Shown here piece after piece: positions 1 to 7,959 of a stretch of 64,000 nucleotides of DNA. Origin of the DNA: UPXZ01 sp049840795 (GTDB taxonomy: Bacteria > Bacteroidota > Bacteroidia > Bacteroidales > Paludibacteraceae); NCBI GenBank assembly GCA_049840795.1, contig JASGJK010000036.1, positions 1-64,000 on the forward strand. The letters run 5' to 3'. Positions within the stretch are counted from its first letter, which is position 1. The number at the start of each line of letters is the position of its first letter. The notes under the pieces were generated by a model. It ran no database searches, was not told the DNA's origin, and worked only from the letters and a program-made list of their open reading frames with translations. The translations under genes and the position numbers were made by a program.

Positions 1-1
1 A

Positions 2-409
2 AAGTTAATAGGGAAACGGGATAGAAATCCGAACAGCACCTACACTCTCTGTAATCACACGGTAGGCTCGTTTGTAATGATGTATCCGGAATATGTGGAA
101 AAATTAAAGGGATGGGCAACATCGCCAAAACGCTGGATGAAAAGAGCTTCTGCTGTAATATTAATTATACCGGCTCGGAAAGGGATGTTTTTGAAAGATA
201 TTTTTGAAATAGCAAATATTTTACTGTTAGACAAAGACGATTTAGTACAAAAAGGGTATGGATGGATGCTCAAGGCTGCAAGTGAAGCTTATCAAAAAGA
301 AGTTTTTGACTACGTGATTTCAAAGAAAGAAGTGATGCCTCGCACGGCTCTGCGTTACGCCATCGAGAAGATGCCACACGACTTGAAAATCGAAGCAATG
401 AAAAAGTAA
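2..409 (+). CDS. DNA alkylation repair protein (AlkD-like), 3' part only
   Basis: The reading frame is open from the first bases of the window, so only the C-terminal ~135 residues of the protein are present. The segment CNHTVGSF followed by WMKRASAV and the ending YAIEKMP match AlkD-type HEAT-like repeat glycosylases, which remove alkylated bases such as 3-methyladenine or 7-methylguanine. The tryptophan-rich helix (RWMKRA) is the usual helix-repeat signature. An internal ATG at 77 is not the true start, because the family signature begins upstream of it. No partner gene is visible. The family call rests on recognised sequence; substrate specificity is not visible. Confidence 0.85.
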   Translation, partial: KLIGKRDRNPNSTYTLCNHTVGSFVMMYPEYVEKLKGWATSPKRWMKRASAVILIIPARKGMFLKDIFEIANILLLDKDDLVQKGYGWMLKAASEAYQKEVFDYVISKKEVMPRTALRYAIEKMPHDLKIEAMKK

Positions 410-622
410 TTAATATCGTACAAAATAATAACCAAACTCAAATATTATGGATTTTCAATTCGCTAATATTTAAGTTGAATCCAACAATAATTTATCCACC
501 AAGTTTTTCGATCAAAACTGAAGAAGAAACGCAGTTTCTTTAAGGTAGATTAGATAATTCTAATGACGAAGTCCTTCAATAAAGTCTTTTTATACACGCA
601 AATAAAAAATTAAATATTTATT

Positions 623-1057
623 ATGAGCACAGAAAATGATATGATGTTATTGCGTGAAGCAGAGATTGTGCCCACCGATAGTGTGTTGGAAAAGGTATTG
701 GGTACAAGTATATATGCTATTTACGGTGAGTTGCTACGCATTGTGGTTTCAGAATACGGTTTACAGTTTGAATGGCGCTATTACAATGACGGCAAAGCTT
801 GGCTCTGTAAAATTACGAACAAAAAGAAAACTATCTTATGGTTGTCGGTTTGGCACGGTTTTTTGAAAACAAGTTTCTATTTTACTCAAAAATCGGATAC
901 CGATATACAAAATTTGCCAATTTCAACTGAAATTAAAATCAATTTTAGCAATATCAAAGCTATAGGTAAGCTGAAACCGCTTGTATTTAATATCGGAAAT
1001 CTGAAGCAACTTACCGACTTAAGTGAGATTGTGAAGTATAAGAAGAGTTTGAAGTGA
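623..1057 (+). CDS. DUF3788 family protein
   Basis: A 144-aa soluble protein without signal peptide or membrane segment. The stretch EWRYYNDGKAWLCKI, then WLSVWHG and FYFTQK, is the conserved core of the DUF3788 family, small cytosolic proteins of unknown function common in Bacteroidetes and Firmicutes. Length and start agree with the family. It stands alone, 213 bp after the AlkD-like gene, and converges on the two-component system, with a shared hairpin terminator between them. No function is assigned. Confidence 0.75.
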   Translation: MSTENDMMLLREAEIVPTDSVLEKVLGTSIYAIYGELLRIVVSEYGLQFEWRYYNDGKAWLCKITNKKKTILWLSVWHGFLKTSFYFTQKSDTDIQNLPISTEIKINFSNIKAIGKLKPLVFNIGNLKQLTDLSEIVKYKKSLK

Positions 1058-1124
1058 TTGACCATTTTATCTCATCCGAATACAGTTTTAAGGTTTAGGG
1101 TCTTTTTGTACATTTTGATAAAGT

Positions 1125-1157
1125 AAAAACCGACAAATATAACATCCATCGGTTTTT
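1125..1157. terminator. Bidirectional hairpin terminator
   Basis: Arms AAAAACCGA (1125-1133) and TCGGTTTTT (1149-1157) are perfect complements with a 15-nt loop, giving an A-run on one side and a T-run on the other. The hairpin lies between the convergent DUF3788 gene and the response-regulator gene and can serve both. Confidence 0.7.
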
Positions 1158-1220
1158 CTCATTCATATATTTTACCGTAGTAGGCAAAATATGTTGACAT
1201 CTTTAATTGCTACGATCAAA

Positions 1221-1929
1221 TTAGTCTTCTTTGATTTGTGGCATGATGAGTTTGTAGCCTTTTCCATGAATATTGATAATAGCTACATTATTGTCATCTT
1301 TCAATAACTTACGTAATTTTGTGATATATACATCCATACTACGTGCATTGAAATAATTGTCATCCACCCAAATGGTTTTCAAAGCGTAATTACGTTCCAA
1401 AATATTATTTGCGTTAGCAGCCAATAGGTTCAGTAACTCAGACTCTTTAGTAGTGAGTTTTTTTACTTCACCGGCAAGCTTCCAAGGTTTGTTTCTGAGC
1501 ATCAAAAATATATTTGCCAATTTGGTAGGAAACAACGTCTTTCGATCTTTTTCCACGTACGCGGCGTAAAATGGATTCGATACGATAAAGAAGCTCTTCC
1601 ATACTGAAAGGTTTTGACAAATAATCGTCTGCACCAAGTTTGAATCCTTGAAGGATGTCTTCTTTCATAGATTTGGCGGTTAAAAATATAATTGGAACAT
1701 CAGCATTCATAGCTCTAATGTCCGCAGCAAGAGCAAACCCGTCTTTTTTAGGCATCATAACATCTAATACGCATAAATCGTATTTGCTACGTGTAAATGC
1801 CTTATAACCGGCTTCACCATCAGGTTGTAAATCTGCATCGTAACCTTTGGTTTGCAGATACTCCCGCAATAACATGCCAAGATTTTCGTCATCTTCGCAC
1901 AATAAAATTTTTACTTTTTCGTCGTTCAT
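1221..1929 (-). CDS. rprY: RprY-like OmpR-family response regulator (frame broken by one extra base)
   Basis: Residues 1-120 are a receiver domain (KILLCEDDEN acidic pocket, CVLDVMMPKKDG with the phospho-acceptor Asp, LTAK and SKPF). The C-terminal ~95 residues are a winged-helix Trans_reg_C domain (LTTKESELL, NARSMDVYITKLRK, IHGKGYKL). The domains lie in two frames. The first frame stops just after DAQKQTLEA. Removing one base near 1476 joins the frames and gives 235 aa, the normal length for Bacteroides RprY. It starts 2 bp after the sensor kinase stop and is co-transcribed with it. Either a recent pseudogene or a sequence error; the latter fits the rest of the window. Confidence 0.85.
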
Positions 1930-1931
1930 AA

Positions 1932-3411
1932 TTAGAAATTTTTAAGAGTTGGTATTGTTATTATAAATTTCGTGCCTATACCCGGTTCGCTTTCTACTTT
2001 TATGTTTCCATGTGTGTTCTTCCACAATTTTTCTCACATAAGCCAATCCTAAGCCGAAGCCTTTTACATTATGCAAGTTTCCGGTAGAAACGCGATAAAA
2101 TTTTTCAAATATCTTTTTCAAATCTTCTTTCTTTATTCCTATACCGTTGTCTTCCACGCTTATAACGATGTTTTCTTTTTCGTTCCACGTTTCTAAAGTT
2201 AATATAGGGGTTTTATCGCAATATTTCAGCGCATTGTCCATTAGGTTAAAAATGACATTTGTAAAGTGTATCTCGTCAATGTAACCTAAATCGTTCGGTG
2301 CTTTCAGGTTTGAGATGACTTTGCCACCTTTGCTTGTAACCTTCAACGAAAAGTTACCGATAATTTCTGTTATAAGTTCGTTAATGTTGATTTCAACAAA
2401 TTTTAGTGTAGTTTTGTCTCGTTCAAATACCGACATCTGTAATACTTTCTCAACCTGTAAACTTAATCTTTTGGTTTCGTCTCGAATCACATTTGATATA
2501 TGTTTCAGTGTTTCAGGTGTTTTTCCCACGCTTGGGTCTTGCAACATTTGCGAAGCCAACGATATAGTTGAGATCGGTGTTTTGAATTCATGTGTCATAT
2601 TGTTAACAAAATCATTTTTCATATTGTTTAATTGTTTTTGTCTGAAAATGATTATGATAGCAATGACAAATATGGCTAATGTAAGTAATATAACACCTAA
2701 TGAGGGCAAAATCAAGTTAAACGAGTCGCCAATAAAATCTCGTTTTGTAGGGAAAACTATTTTTAGAAATGTATTATGATGTTCTTCACTGGGAAATAGT
2801 TCCTGTATGTAAACATCGCTGTTCGGCTTGCCCTTCGTGGTGATTATTTTGTTACATTGATAAATTACTTTACCTCTCTTATCTACTATTGAATAATAAA
2901 AAGGCAAATTTACATTATTATTAATAAATATCGTAGATAAAATATCATTTAATTCATCTAAATCAATTCGCTCACTGATTTCTTTGTTTTCTTTATCTCG
3001 CATCCATCGAAAAACCGCTTGATCTAAAATGGTTTTAGAACGTGAAAAATTCTTTTGAAATTTTTCTTGCAGATACTTGGATGTTTCTTCTATTGTGGCT
3101 TTTCCGTGTCCGGTCGAGAGTTTTATACCGCCGGGTCTTGTCAGTCCGAAACTTTTATCAAGATTTTTATCGTTTTTTTGTTTCTTAGTACCGTTATAAT
3201 CATTCTCATCTAAAGTTTGTGCTAAGTATTTCAACGCCTCATTTTCTTCCAATAGCGTTACGGTTTGTAACATACTTGCTTTTACCGCATCATCAAAACG
3301 AGCTTCGGCAATGGTAGATGTTGTTCTTAAATATCTAAATTGTAAATAAACAAGTGCACCGAAGCCAAAAATCATTAAACCTATTAATATCCAAATCGTT
3401 TTTTTTTTCAT
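1932..3411 (-). CDS. rprX: RprX-like sensor histidine kinase (frame slip near the C-terminus)
   Basis: Membrane sensor kinase: N-terminal transmembrane helix (residues ~5-25), a periplasmic region of ~200 residues, a second helix (~235-258), then HisKA with the phospho-acceptor histidine in NNMTHEFKTPIS, and an ATPase domain with the N box (FNLMDNALKYC), DNGIGI and FGLGLAYV. As read, the end turns into nonsense after VRKIVEEH. Skipping one base near 2010-2017 (a CA/TG repeat) restores GNIKVESEPGIGTKF and a stop at 1932, giving 492 aa. It is the partner of the adjacent rprY-like regulator. The signal sensed is not visible. Confidence 0.85.
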
Positions 3412-3515
3412 ATTACCCCAAAAAACAAAAAATATTCTACTTGTCCTCGTTTTTACATAAAAAATAAAAAAAATATATTTGTGATGTTAATGCTTACTTT
3501 CATCTATTTAAACAG

Positions 3516-3545
3516 CAAAATTAACATTTTGTTTTGTATCCACAA
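3516..3545 (-). promoter_or_regulatory. Bacteroidetes-type promoter for the two-component operon
   Basis: Read on the minus strand, TTG (3545-3543) is followed after exactly 19 bases by TAATTTTG (3523-3516), matching the TTG-N19-TAnnTTTG consensus of the Bacteroidetes primary sigma factor. It lies ~105 bp upstream of the kinase start. Confidence 0.6.
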
Positions 3546-3584
3546 CAAATATTGTTAATATTTTTTTTATTCTTGATAAAATAG

Positions 3585-3592
3585 TATTTTTG
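3585..3592 (+). promoter_or_regulatory. -7 box for the MFS transporter gene
   Basis: TATTTTTG matches TAnnTTTG and lies 23 bp before the transporter start. No TTG at the expected 19-base distance was found, so support is partial. It diverges from the kinase promoter in the same 200-bp gap. Confidence 0.4.
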
Positions 3593-3615
3593 TTGAAACA
3601 AACAACACATTTCAA

Positions 3616-4854
3616 ATGCCCGTCAGTAAGTGGTTTCATCTGTTTTTGAGTAATTTTCTTGGAGTTTTCAACGATAATTTTCTGAAAAACACTATTATTT
3701 TTGTCGCCATAGGGTGGATGTTGCCTTCGTGGTTGTCTACGTCACAGTTAATTTCCATTGTATCAGCTTGTTTGGTGCTTCCGTATTTGTTCTTTTCACC
3801 CACAGCAGGAAAATTAGCAACACACTTCCCCAAAAAGGATGTTTTTTTAGTTATGAAATTAATCGAGATTCCGATTATGATTCTCGCTTGTATTTCGTTT
3901 TATTTTCAGCAGATCTATCTTGCTATATTCGCTATGTTGTTGATGGGAATACAAAGTTGTCTCTATTCTCCTTCTAAATATGGGCTGATACGTGATATCG
4001 GAGGTGAAAAGGGAGTGTCTTATGGTAGCGGAATGTTTGAAACAATGGCTTTTCTGGGCATATTACTCGGTACATTTTCAGCATCAATAGTTTCTGACCA
4101 TTATGCGCTATTGCTACTTGCTGTGATTTTGATAGGCGTAGCCATCGGAGGGTATTTGGCAACACGAGCTATAAAAGTCAATGAGTTACCGGTAGAAGCA
4201 ACAGAGAGTAATACTAATCCTGTAAAATTTGTGTATGCCACTTATCAATTCTCAAAAAAAATAAAATTAGTAAACAGCGCGGTGTTGGGTGCATCGGCTT
4301 TTTGGTTGATAGGTAGTTTGTTACAGATGAATATCATTATCCATTGCCATAATGTATTACACGTTTCAAATTCAATTACCGGCGTTGTAATGGCTTCGGC
4401 AGCCATAGGTATTGCCCTGGGTACAGCTATTATCGGAAAAACATCAAAAGGCCAAGTGAAAAAAGGATGGATAATATTATCTTTAACGGGAATGATACTT
4501 TGTTTGTCGGTTGTCATTTTGTTGCCGCTTGGATTTATTCCCTTTTTATTGATAACGATTGTTTTTGCTTTTTTGGGAGGTTTGTTTCAGGTGCCTTGCC
4601 TTGCTATGATTCAACAAGCAAATATTGGCAGAAAAATAGGTGATGTGATAGCGTATCTGAATATGGTCACATTCTTTTTTGTACTCATCAGTACCCTTCT
4701 ATTTTCTCTTATCACGCTACTCACAAATGAAAATAGCATTGCCGTTTTTGGTGTGATGCTTTGTGTTTGCTTTGCCGTGTTATTGTATTTTGTTTTCAGG
4801 TATCCTGATTTTCGGTACGAAACAATGAAAATGCTTAAATTTTCACGTATTTAA
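3616..4854 (+). CDS. MFS transporter, LplT-like (lysophospholipid transporter type)
   Basis: Major facilitator protein of 412 aa with about 12 hydrophobic helices. The N-terminus FLGVFNDNFLKNTII and the motif YSPSKYGLIRDI are typical of the LplT/Aas transporter branch, which moves lysophospholipids across the inner membrane for re-acylation. A long hydrophilic linker near residues 190-215 separates the two six-helix halves. No acyltransferase domain is fused and no acyltransferase gene is adjacent, so substrate assignment is by similarity only. The gene is monocistronic, between a divergent kinase operon and a deacetylase with its own promoter. Confidence 0.7.
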   Translation: MPVSKWFHLFLSNFLGVFNDNFLKNTIIFVAIGWMLPSWLSTSQLISIVSACLVLPYLFFSPTAGKLATHFPKKDVFLVMKLIEIPIMILACISFYFQQIYLAIFAMLLMGIQSCLYSPSKYGLIRDIGGEKGVSYGSGMFETMAFLGILLGTFSASIVSDHYALLLLAVILIGVAIGGYLATRAIKVNELPVEATESNTNPVKFVYATYQFSKKIKLVNSAVLGASAFWLIGSLLQMNIIIHCHNVLHVSNSITGVVMASAAIGIALGTAIIGKTSKGQVKKGWIILSLTGMILCLSVVILLPLGFIPFLLITIVFAFLGGLFQVPCLAMIQQANIGRKIGDVIAYLNMVTFFFVLISTLLFSLITLLTNENSIAVFGVMLCVCFAVLLYFVFRYPDFRYETMKMLKFSRI

Positions 4855-4877
4855 TGCGGTCAGACTTGAGAAGGTAT

Positions 4878-4903
4878 CTTATTTTCATCTGATTGAAAAT
4901 AAG
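4878..4903. repeat. AT-rich perfect hairpin after the MFS gene
   Basis: Arms CTTATTTTCA (4878-4887) and TGAAAATAAG (4894-4903) are perfect 10-bp complements around a 6-nt loop. It sits 24 bp past the transporter stop codon and may stop or stabilise that transcript, although no T-run follows. Confidence 0.5.
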
Positions 4904-4986
4904 AATGTTACACGTGTGTGACGTTATTTGTATAATCAAATAAGCATCTTTTATTTGAAATAAGCACAAATTCGGAAGAATAAGTG

Positions 4987-4994
4987 TAATTTTG
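4987..4994 (+). promoter_or_regulatory. -7 box for the polysaccharide deacetylase gene
   Basis: TAATTTTG matches TAnnTTTG. Transcription should begin a few bases downstream, which places the in-frame ATG at 4992 outside the transcript and supports the starts at 5019 or 5028. Confidence 0.45.
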
Positions 4995-5027
4995 CACGAT
5001 TTTTCACCTTTAAACTTTATGTGCAAA

Positions 5028-5873
5028 ATGAATAGAAAACTTTTTTATTTAGTGGCGATGATGGGTTTGGTTCTAAGCTGCAGTAATACAACTCAACACC
5101 GTAGCGAAAAAACATCAGGCAAAGATTCTTTAATAGATACAGCCTTGTCCAGTAGCAACGATGAGTCGCAAAAACAAAATAACATAGCTGTTATATTTGC
5201 AAAACCGCAAATTCCTGTACTATGTTATCATCGTATAGAAGAAGGCAGAAACGATGAATATACGGTCAGTCCGGCAGCTTTTGATGCTCAAATGAAAACT
5301 CTTGCTGACAGCGGCTATCACGCTATCCTTCCCGAACAACTTTACGATTATTTGGTGTATAACAAAACATTGCCCGAAAAACCGTTTTTAATTACGTTTG
5401 ATGACTCGCGTGTGGAGCATCACGATATTGCGGCGCCCGTTATGGAAAAATATGGTTTTCGGGGGACATTTTTTATTATGACCATCACGTATAATAAAAA
5501 AAACTATATGACCAAAGATCAAATTGCAGATTTAGCGAAAAGAGGTCATACTGTGGGTTTGCATACTTGGGATCATCAAATGGTAACAAAGTATAAAACA
5601 CAAGAAGATTGGGAGAAAGAAATTATTGCCCCCAAAAAAGTGTTGGAAGAGATTACAGGTGAAAAAGTGGAATACTTTGCTTATCCTTATGGTATTAATG
5701 GTCACGATGCAGCCATAGAGCTTCAAAAGCATTTCAAACTTTCTTTTATATTATCTACCAAACGCGATGAAACTGAACCGCTTCAGATGATTCGTCGTAT
5801 GATAGTACCATCGGGTTGGTCGCCCCAAACAATGTTGAAAGCTATGCATAAAACATTTGGGAAAAGAATCTGA
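5028..5873 (+). CDS. Polysaccharide deacetylase (NodB-type) lipoprotein
   Basis: Carbohydrate esterase family 4 fold that removes N- or O-acetyl groups from surface or cell-wall glycans. The start at 5028 gives a lipoprotein signal peptide with lipobox VLSC (Cys 18), so the enzyme is probably anchored in a membrane; ATG 5019 is an alternative. A Ser/Thr/Gln-rich linker follows. Catalytic motifs: TFDDS (the usual TFDDG with Gly replaced by Ser; first Asp is the base, second binds metal), HTWDH (the H-S/T-x-x-H metal motif), RGTFF and YFAYPYG. At ~281 aa it is close to full length. The substrate cannot be told from sequence; it stands alone. Confidence 0.85.
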   Translation: MNRKLFYLVAMMGLVLSCSNTTQHRSEKTSGKDSLIDTALSSSNDESQKQNNIAVIFAKPQIPVLCYHRIEEGRNDEYTVSPAAFDAQMKTLADSGYHAILPEQLYDYLVYNKTLPEKPFLITFDDSRVEHHDIAAPVMEKYGFRGTFFIMTITYNKKNYMTKDQIADLAKRGHTVGLHTWDHQMVTKYKTQEDWEKEIIAPKKVLEEITGEKVEYFAYPYGINGHDAAIELQKHFKLSFILSTKRDETEPLQMIRRMIVPSGWSPQTMLKAMHKTFGKRI

Positions 5874-5932
5874 TAAAAAGATGATGATATGCCGAAATAG
5901 ATGAGTGAATTTCTTTCTGATTATCCGTTTTG

Positions 5933-6391
5933 TTATTTTTTTTAGAAAATAGTCAAACCAAACACCTTGATGATCATTTAATTCTTTGCCATTGTTCCAA
6001 GTATTTATTTTGACACTTTTACCGCCAATGAAACTCTTTGATAATAGGATGTGATCAACGTTTTTTTCTATTTCAGCGGTTGTAATCGTTAAATTAAACT
6101 CTTTAGTTATTTCGATTATTCTGTTTTCCACGACATGGCTCGGATAGGTGTATCCTGAAAACATTATGTTCAGATCTCCGACGATACAAACATCTTTGCC
6201 GGAAAATATCTTCGTTTATCTGTCCTTCTAAAAAGGATTTCGGTACGAATCGAATGATAATCTGTGAGCTTAAGGTTAATGCTTGTTTCTGTCAAAACAA
6301 AGATATCGGCATCTATATAATAGATTTGGTCAAGAATCTCGTTGTTTTTATTTTTTGATAATCTCTCTAAATTCCAAGTGGCTATTTTCAT
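5933..6391 (-). pseudogene. Decayed endonuclease/exonuclease/phosphatase family gene
   Basis: The first ~50 codons read MKIATWNLERLSKNK and DADIFVLTETS, the N-terminus of the family. The reading frame then degenerates near 6220. A different frame resumes with GDLN (metal-binding signature), YTYPSH, NVDHILLS and LNDHQGVWFDY, the C-terminal part. The central third of a normal ~230-aa enzyme is missing, so unlike the other broken genes here this needs a real internal deletion as well as frame changes. The end is uncertain: the frame reads on past DYFLKK through an A8 run, and one A fewer would give a stop at 5933. The gene converges on the deacetylase gene. Confidence 0.7.
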
Positions 6392-6494
6392 ATCAAAATA
6401 GGAATCTTCTCCTTTCAGTTTTATAATCTACTGCAAATCAATATCCTGTTTATAACTTTAGTTTTTAAAAAACAATTAGTCATAATAAGATAAT

Positions 6495-7178
6495 TTACTC
6501 GAAATTAAACGAAAGAGTGATCATCTTGGTAGTTAATTTATTGATAGAATTAGTATATTTTTTATTTTCTTCCGAAATTAAACCGCCATCACGCTGACTA
6601 AGTGGTACGAGCATATTATCCAATCCGATAGCAAATTTTAACTCGGGAGACAATTTGAAGAATGAAAAATAAATATCGCATCCTACACCCACTTCGAGCA
6701 TCTCGTCGAACTGCTTGAGTAGTACCGCTTTCTCTTTGTTTCGTCCCCAATCCCACCATATACCACCTCCGCCGATTACATACGGGCGAAAGTTGCCGTT
6801 TCGCTCAGAGCTATATTTAAAATACAGCGGTAAATACAGCGGAATAGAAAGTACGTCAATGTTAGTGTCATCGGTATATTTCAGTGTGCGTTGTCCCAAA
6901 TGAAGGGTAGGAGTGAAACGTAGATTAAAATAGCGGCTCAGGCGTAAGTCACTGATAGCCCCCACCGAAAAACCGGGCATAAGCGTAGTAACGTTAACAT
7001 CATTGGTTTTATCTGTCGGAATTACCGCAAAATCCATAAAATTTAATCCGAGCGAAAATCCGAAATGAACGGTTTTATCGTCAGAATAAGGCATATTGCT
7101 TTGCGCTCTTGCTCCTATGCTTAAAAATAATAAGATAAATAAAACGGCTATTTTTGTTTTTTTAGGAATTGAGGTCAT
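6495..7178 (-). CDS. porT: Type IX secretion system outer-membrane protein PorT
   Basis: A 227-aa outer membrane beta-barrel of the PorT family, needed for T9SS secretion and gliding in Bacteroidetes. The start at 7178 gives a signal peptide ending at GARAQS. Family marks are YSDDKTVHFGFSLGLNFMDF, RLSRYFNLRFTP, PLYFKYSSERN, FRPYVIGGGG and VGVGCDIYF..FKLSPELKF. A longer ORF extends upstream to 7376, but a promoter box at 7273-7280 and the signal peptide favour 7178. It is separate from other T9SS core genes here; its cargo is encoded at 51-64 kb. Confidence 0.85.
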   Translation of the reverse strand: MTSIPKKTKIAVLFILLFLSIGARAQSNMPYSDDKTVHFGFSLGLNFMDFAVIPTDKTNDVNVTTLMPGFSVGAISDLRLSRYFNLRFTPTLHLGQRTLKYTDDTNIDVLSIPLYLPLYFKYSSERNGNFRPYVIGGGGIWWDWGRNKEKAVLLKQFDEMLEVGVGCDIYFSFFKLSPELKFAIGLDNMLVPLSQRDGGLISEENKKYTNSINKLTTKMITLSFNFE

Positions 7179-7272
7179 TGTGTTGCGGTTTTCTTTCTTT
7201 TCAAAACGTTTAATTCGTTTCTTTATTGTGATTTGCGGTGTATATAAAATAATCATTTGAGATAAATACCCG

Positions 7273-7280
7273 CAAAGGTA
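7273..7280 (-). promoter_or_regulatory. -7 box TACCTTTG for porT
   Basis: On the minus strand the sequence is TACCTTTG, the commonest form of the Bacteroidetes -7 box, about 95 bp upstream of the porT start. Confidence 0.5.
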
Positions 7281-7473
7281 CAAAAAATCGAAATAAAGCG
7301 GTAATTGTTGTATCATATTCCTCCGAGGACTGTTAACTTTTCGGTTGTAATTTGTACTGTCTTCAACAATAATCATTTAGACTAATAGAAAGATTGGTTT
7401 TAAAGCCGAGTTATATATCTTAAATAAACAGATTGATAGAACTTTATTTTTGAAACGGGCTTTTTTCTATATC

Positions 7474-7737
7474 TTACAAAATAGTACGCGGCGGGCAGGT
7501 CAATAATATTTCAGGAGTGAAATTGATGTCATTTGATTGCTTATATACTGATGATACTTCTCCTTTTGTTCGAATGTTTTTTTGCTCTTTTTGCTTGATG
7601 TCGTTTTCCAAGTACTTTTTCGATGGCTTTTTAACTATTTGAGAGCTGGAAACAGCTTTTCTTTCTTTTTGTTTTATCACTCCTCCAACGAGCATAAACA
7701 GCGAAATCAAAATAAATAAAATCGTTTTAATCTTCAT
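7474..7737 (-). CDS. Small secreted or membrane-anchored hypothetical protein
   Basis: An 87-aa protein with an N-terminal hydrophobic segment (residues 4-21, LFILISLFMLVGG) that could be a signal peptide or anchor, followed by a Lys/Glu/Ser-rich, probably disordered tail ending in a Cys-Pro-Pro motif. I recognise no family. It lies between porT and the infB terminator on the same strand. Composition and the clear N-terminal hydrophobic region favour a real gene, but it could be spurious. Confidence 0.45.
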   Translation of the reverse strand: MKIKTILFILISLFMLVGGVIKQKERKAVSSSQIVKKPSKKYLENDIKQKEQKNIRTKGEVSSVYKQSNDINFTPEILLTCPPRTIL

Positions 7738-7903
7738 AGAAATATTTTTTTTGAAAAAAGGTGAACGTATATTTTAATTGTCAATCTCGTCTTTATGCTG
7801 TTTTTTATTGATATTCAATGGTTTTGAATATCTTAGCCCATATCGCATAAAACTACCCATTGTATATGATGAATAAGAAGATTGTTTTGCAACATAAAGA
7901 TAT

Positions 7904-7936
7904 AAAAAAATAGCCGAAATTTTAATGTTCCGGCTA
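7904..7936 (-). terminator. Intrinsic terminator of the rimP-nusA-infB operon
   Basis: On the minus strand TAGCCG and CGGCTA (7936-7931 and 7916-7911) form a perfect 6-bp stem with a 14-nt loop, followed directly by a run of seven T (7910-7904). It sits ~25 bp past the infB stop codon. Confidence 0.8.
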
Positions 7937-7959
7937 AATTATTTAATACTGTATCGTTT

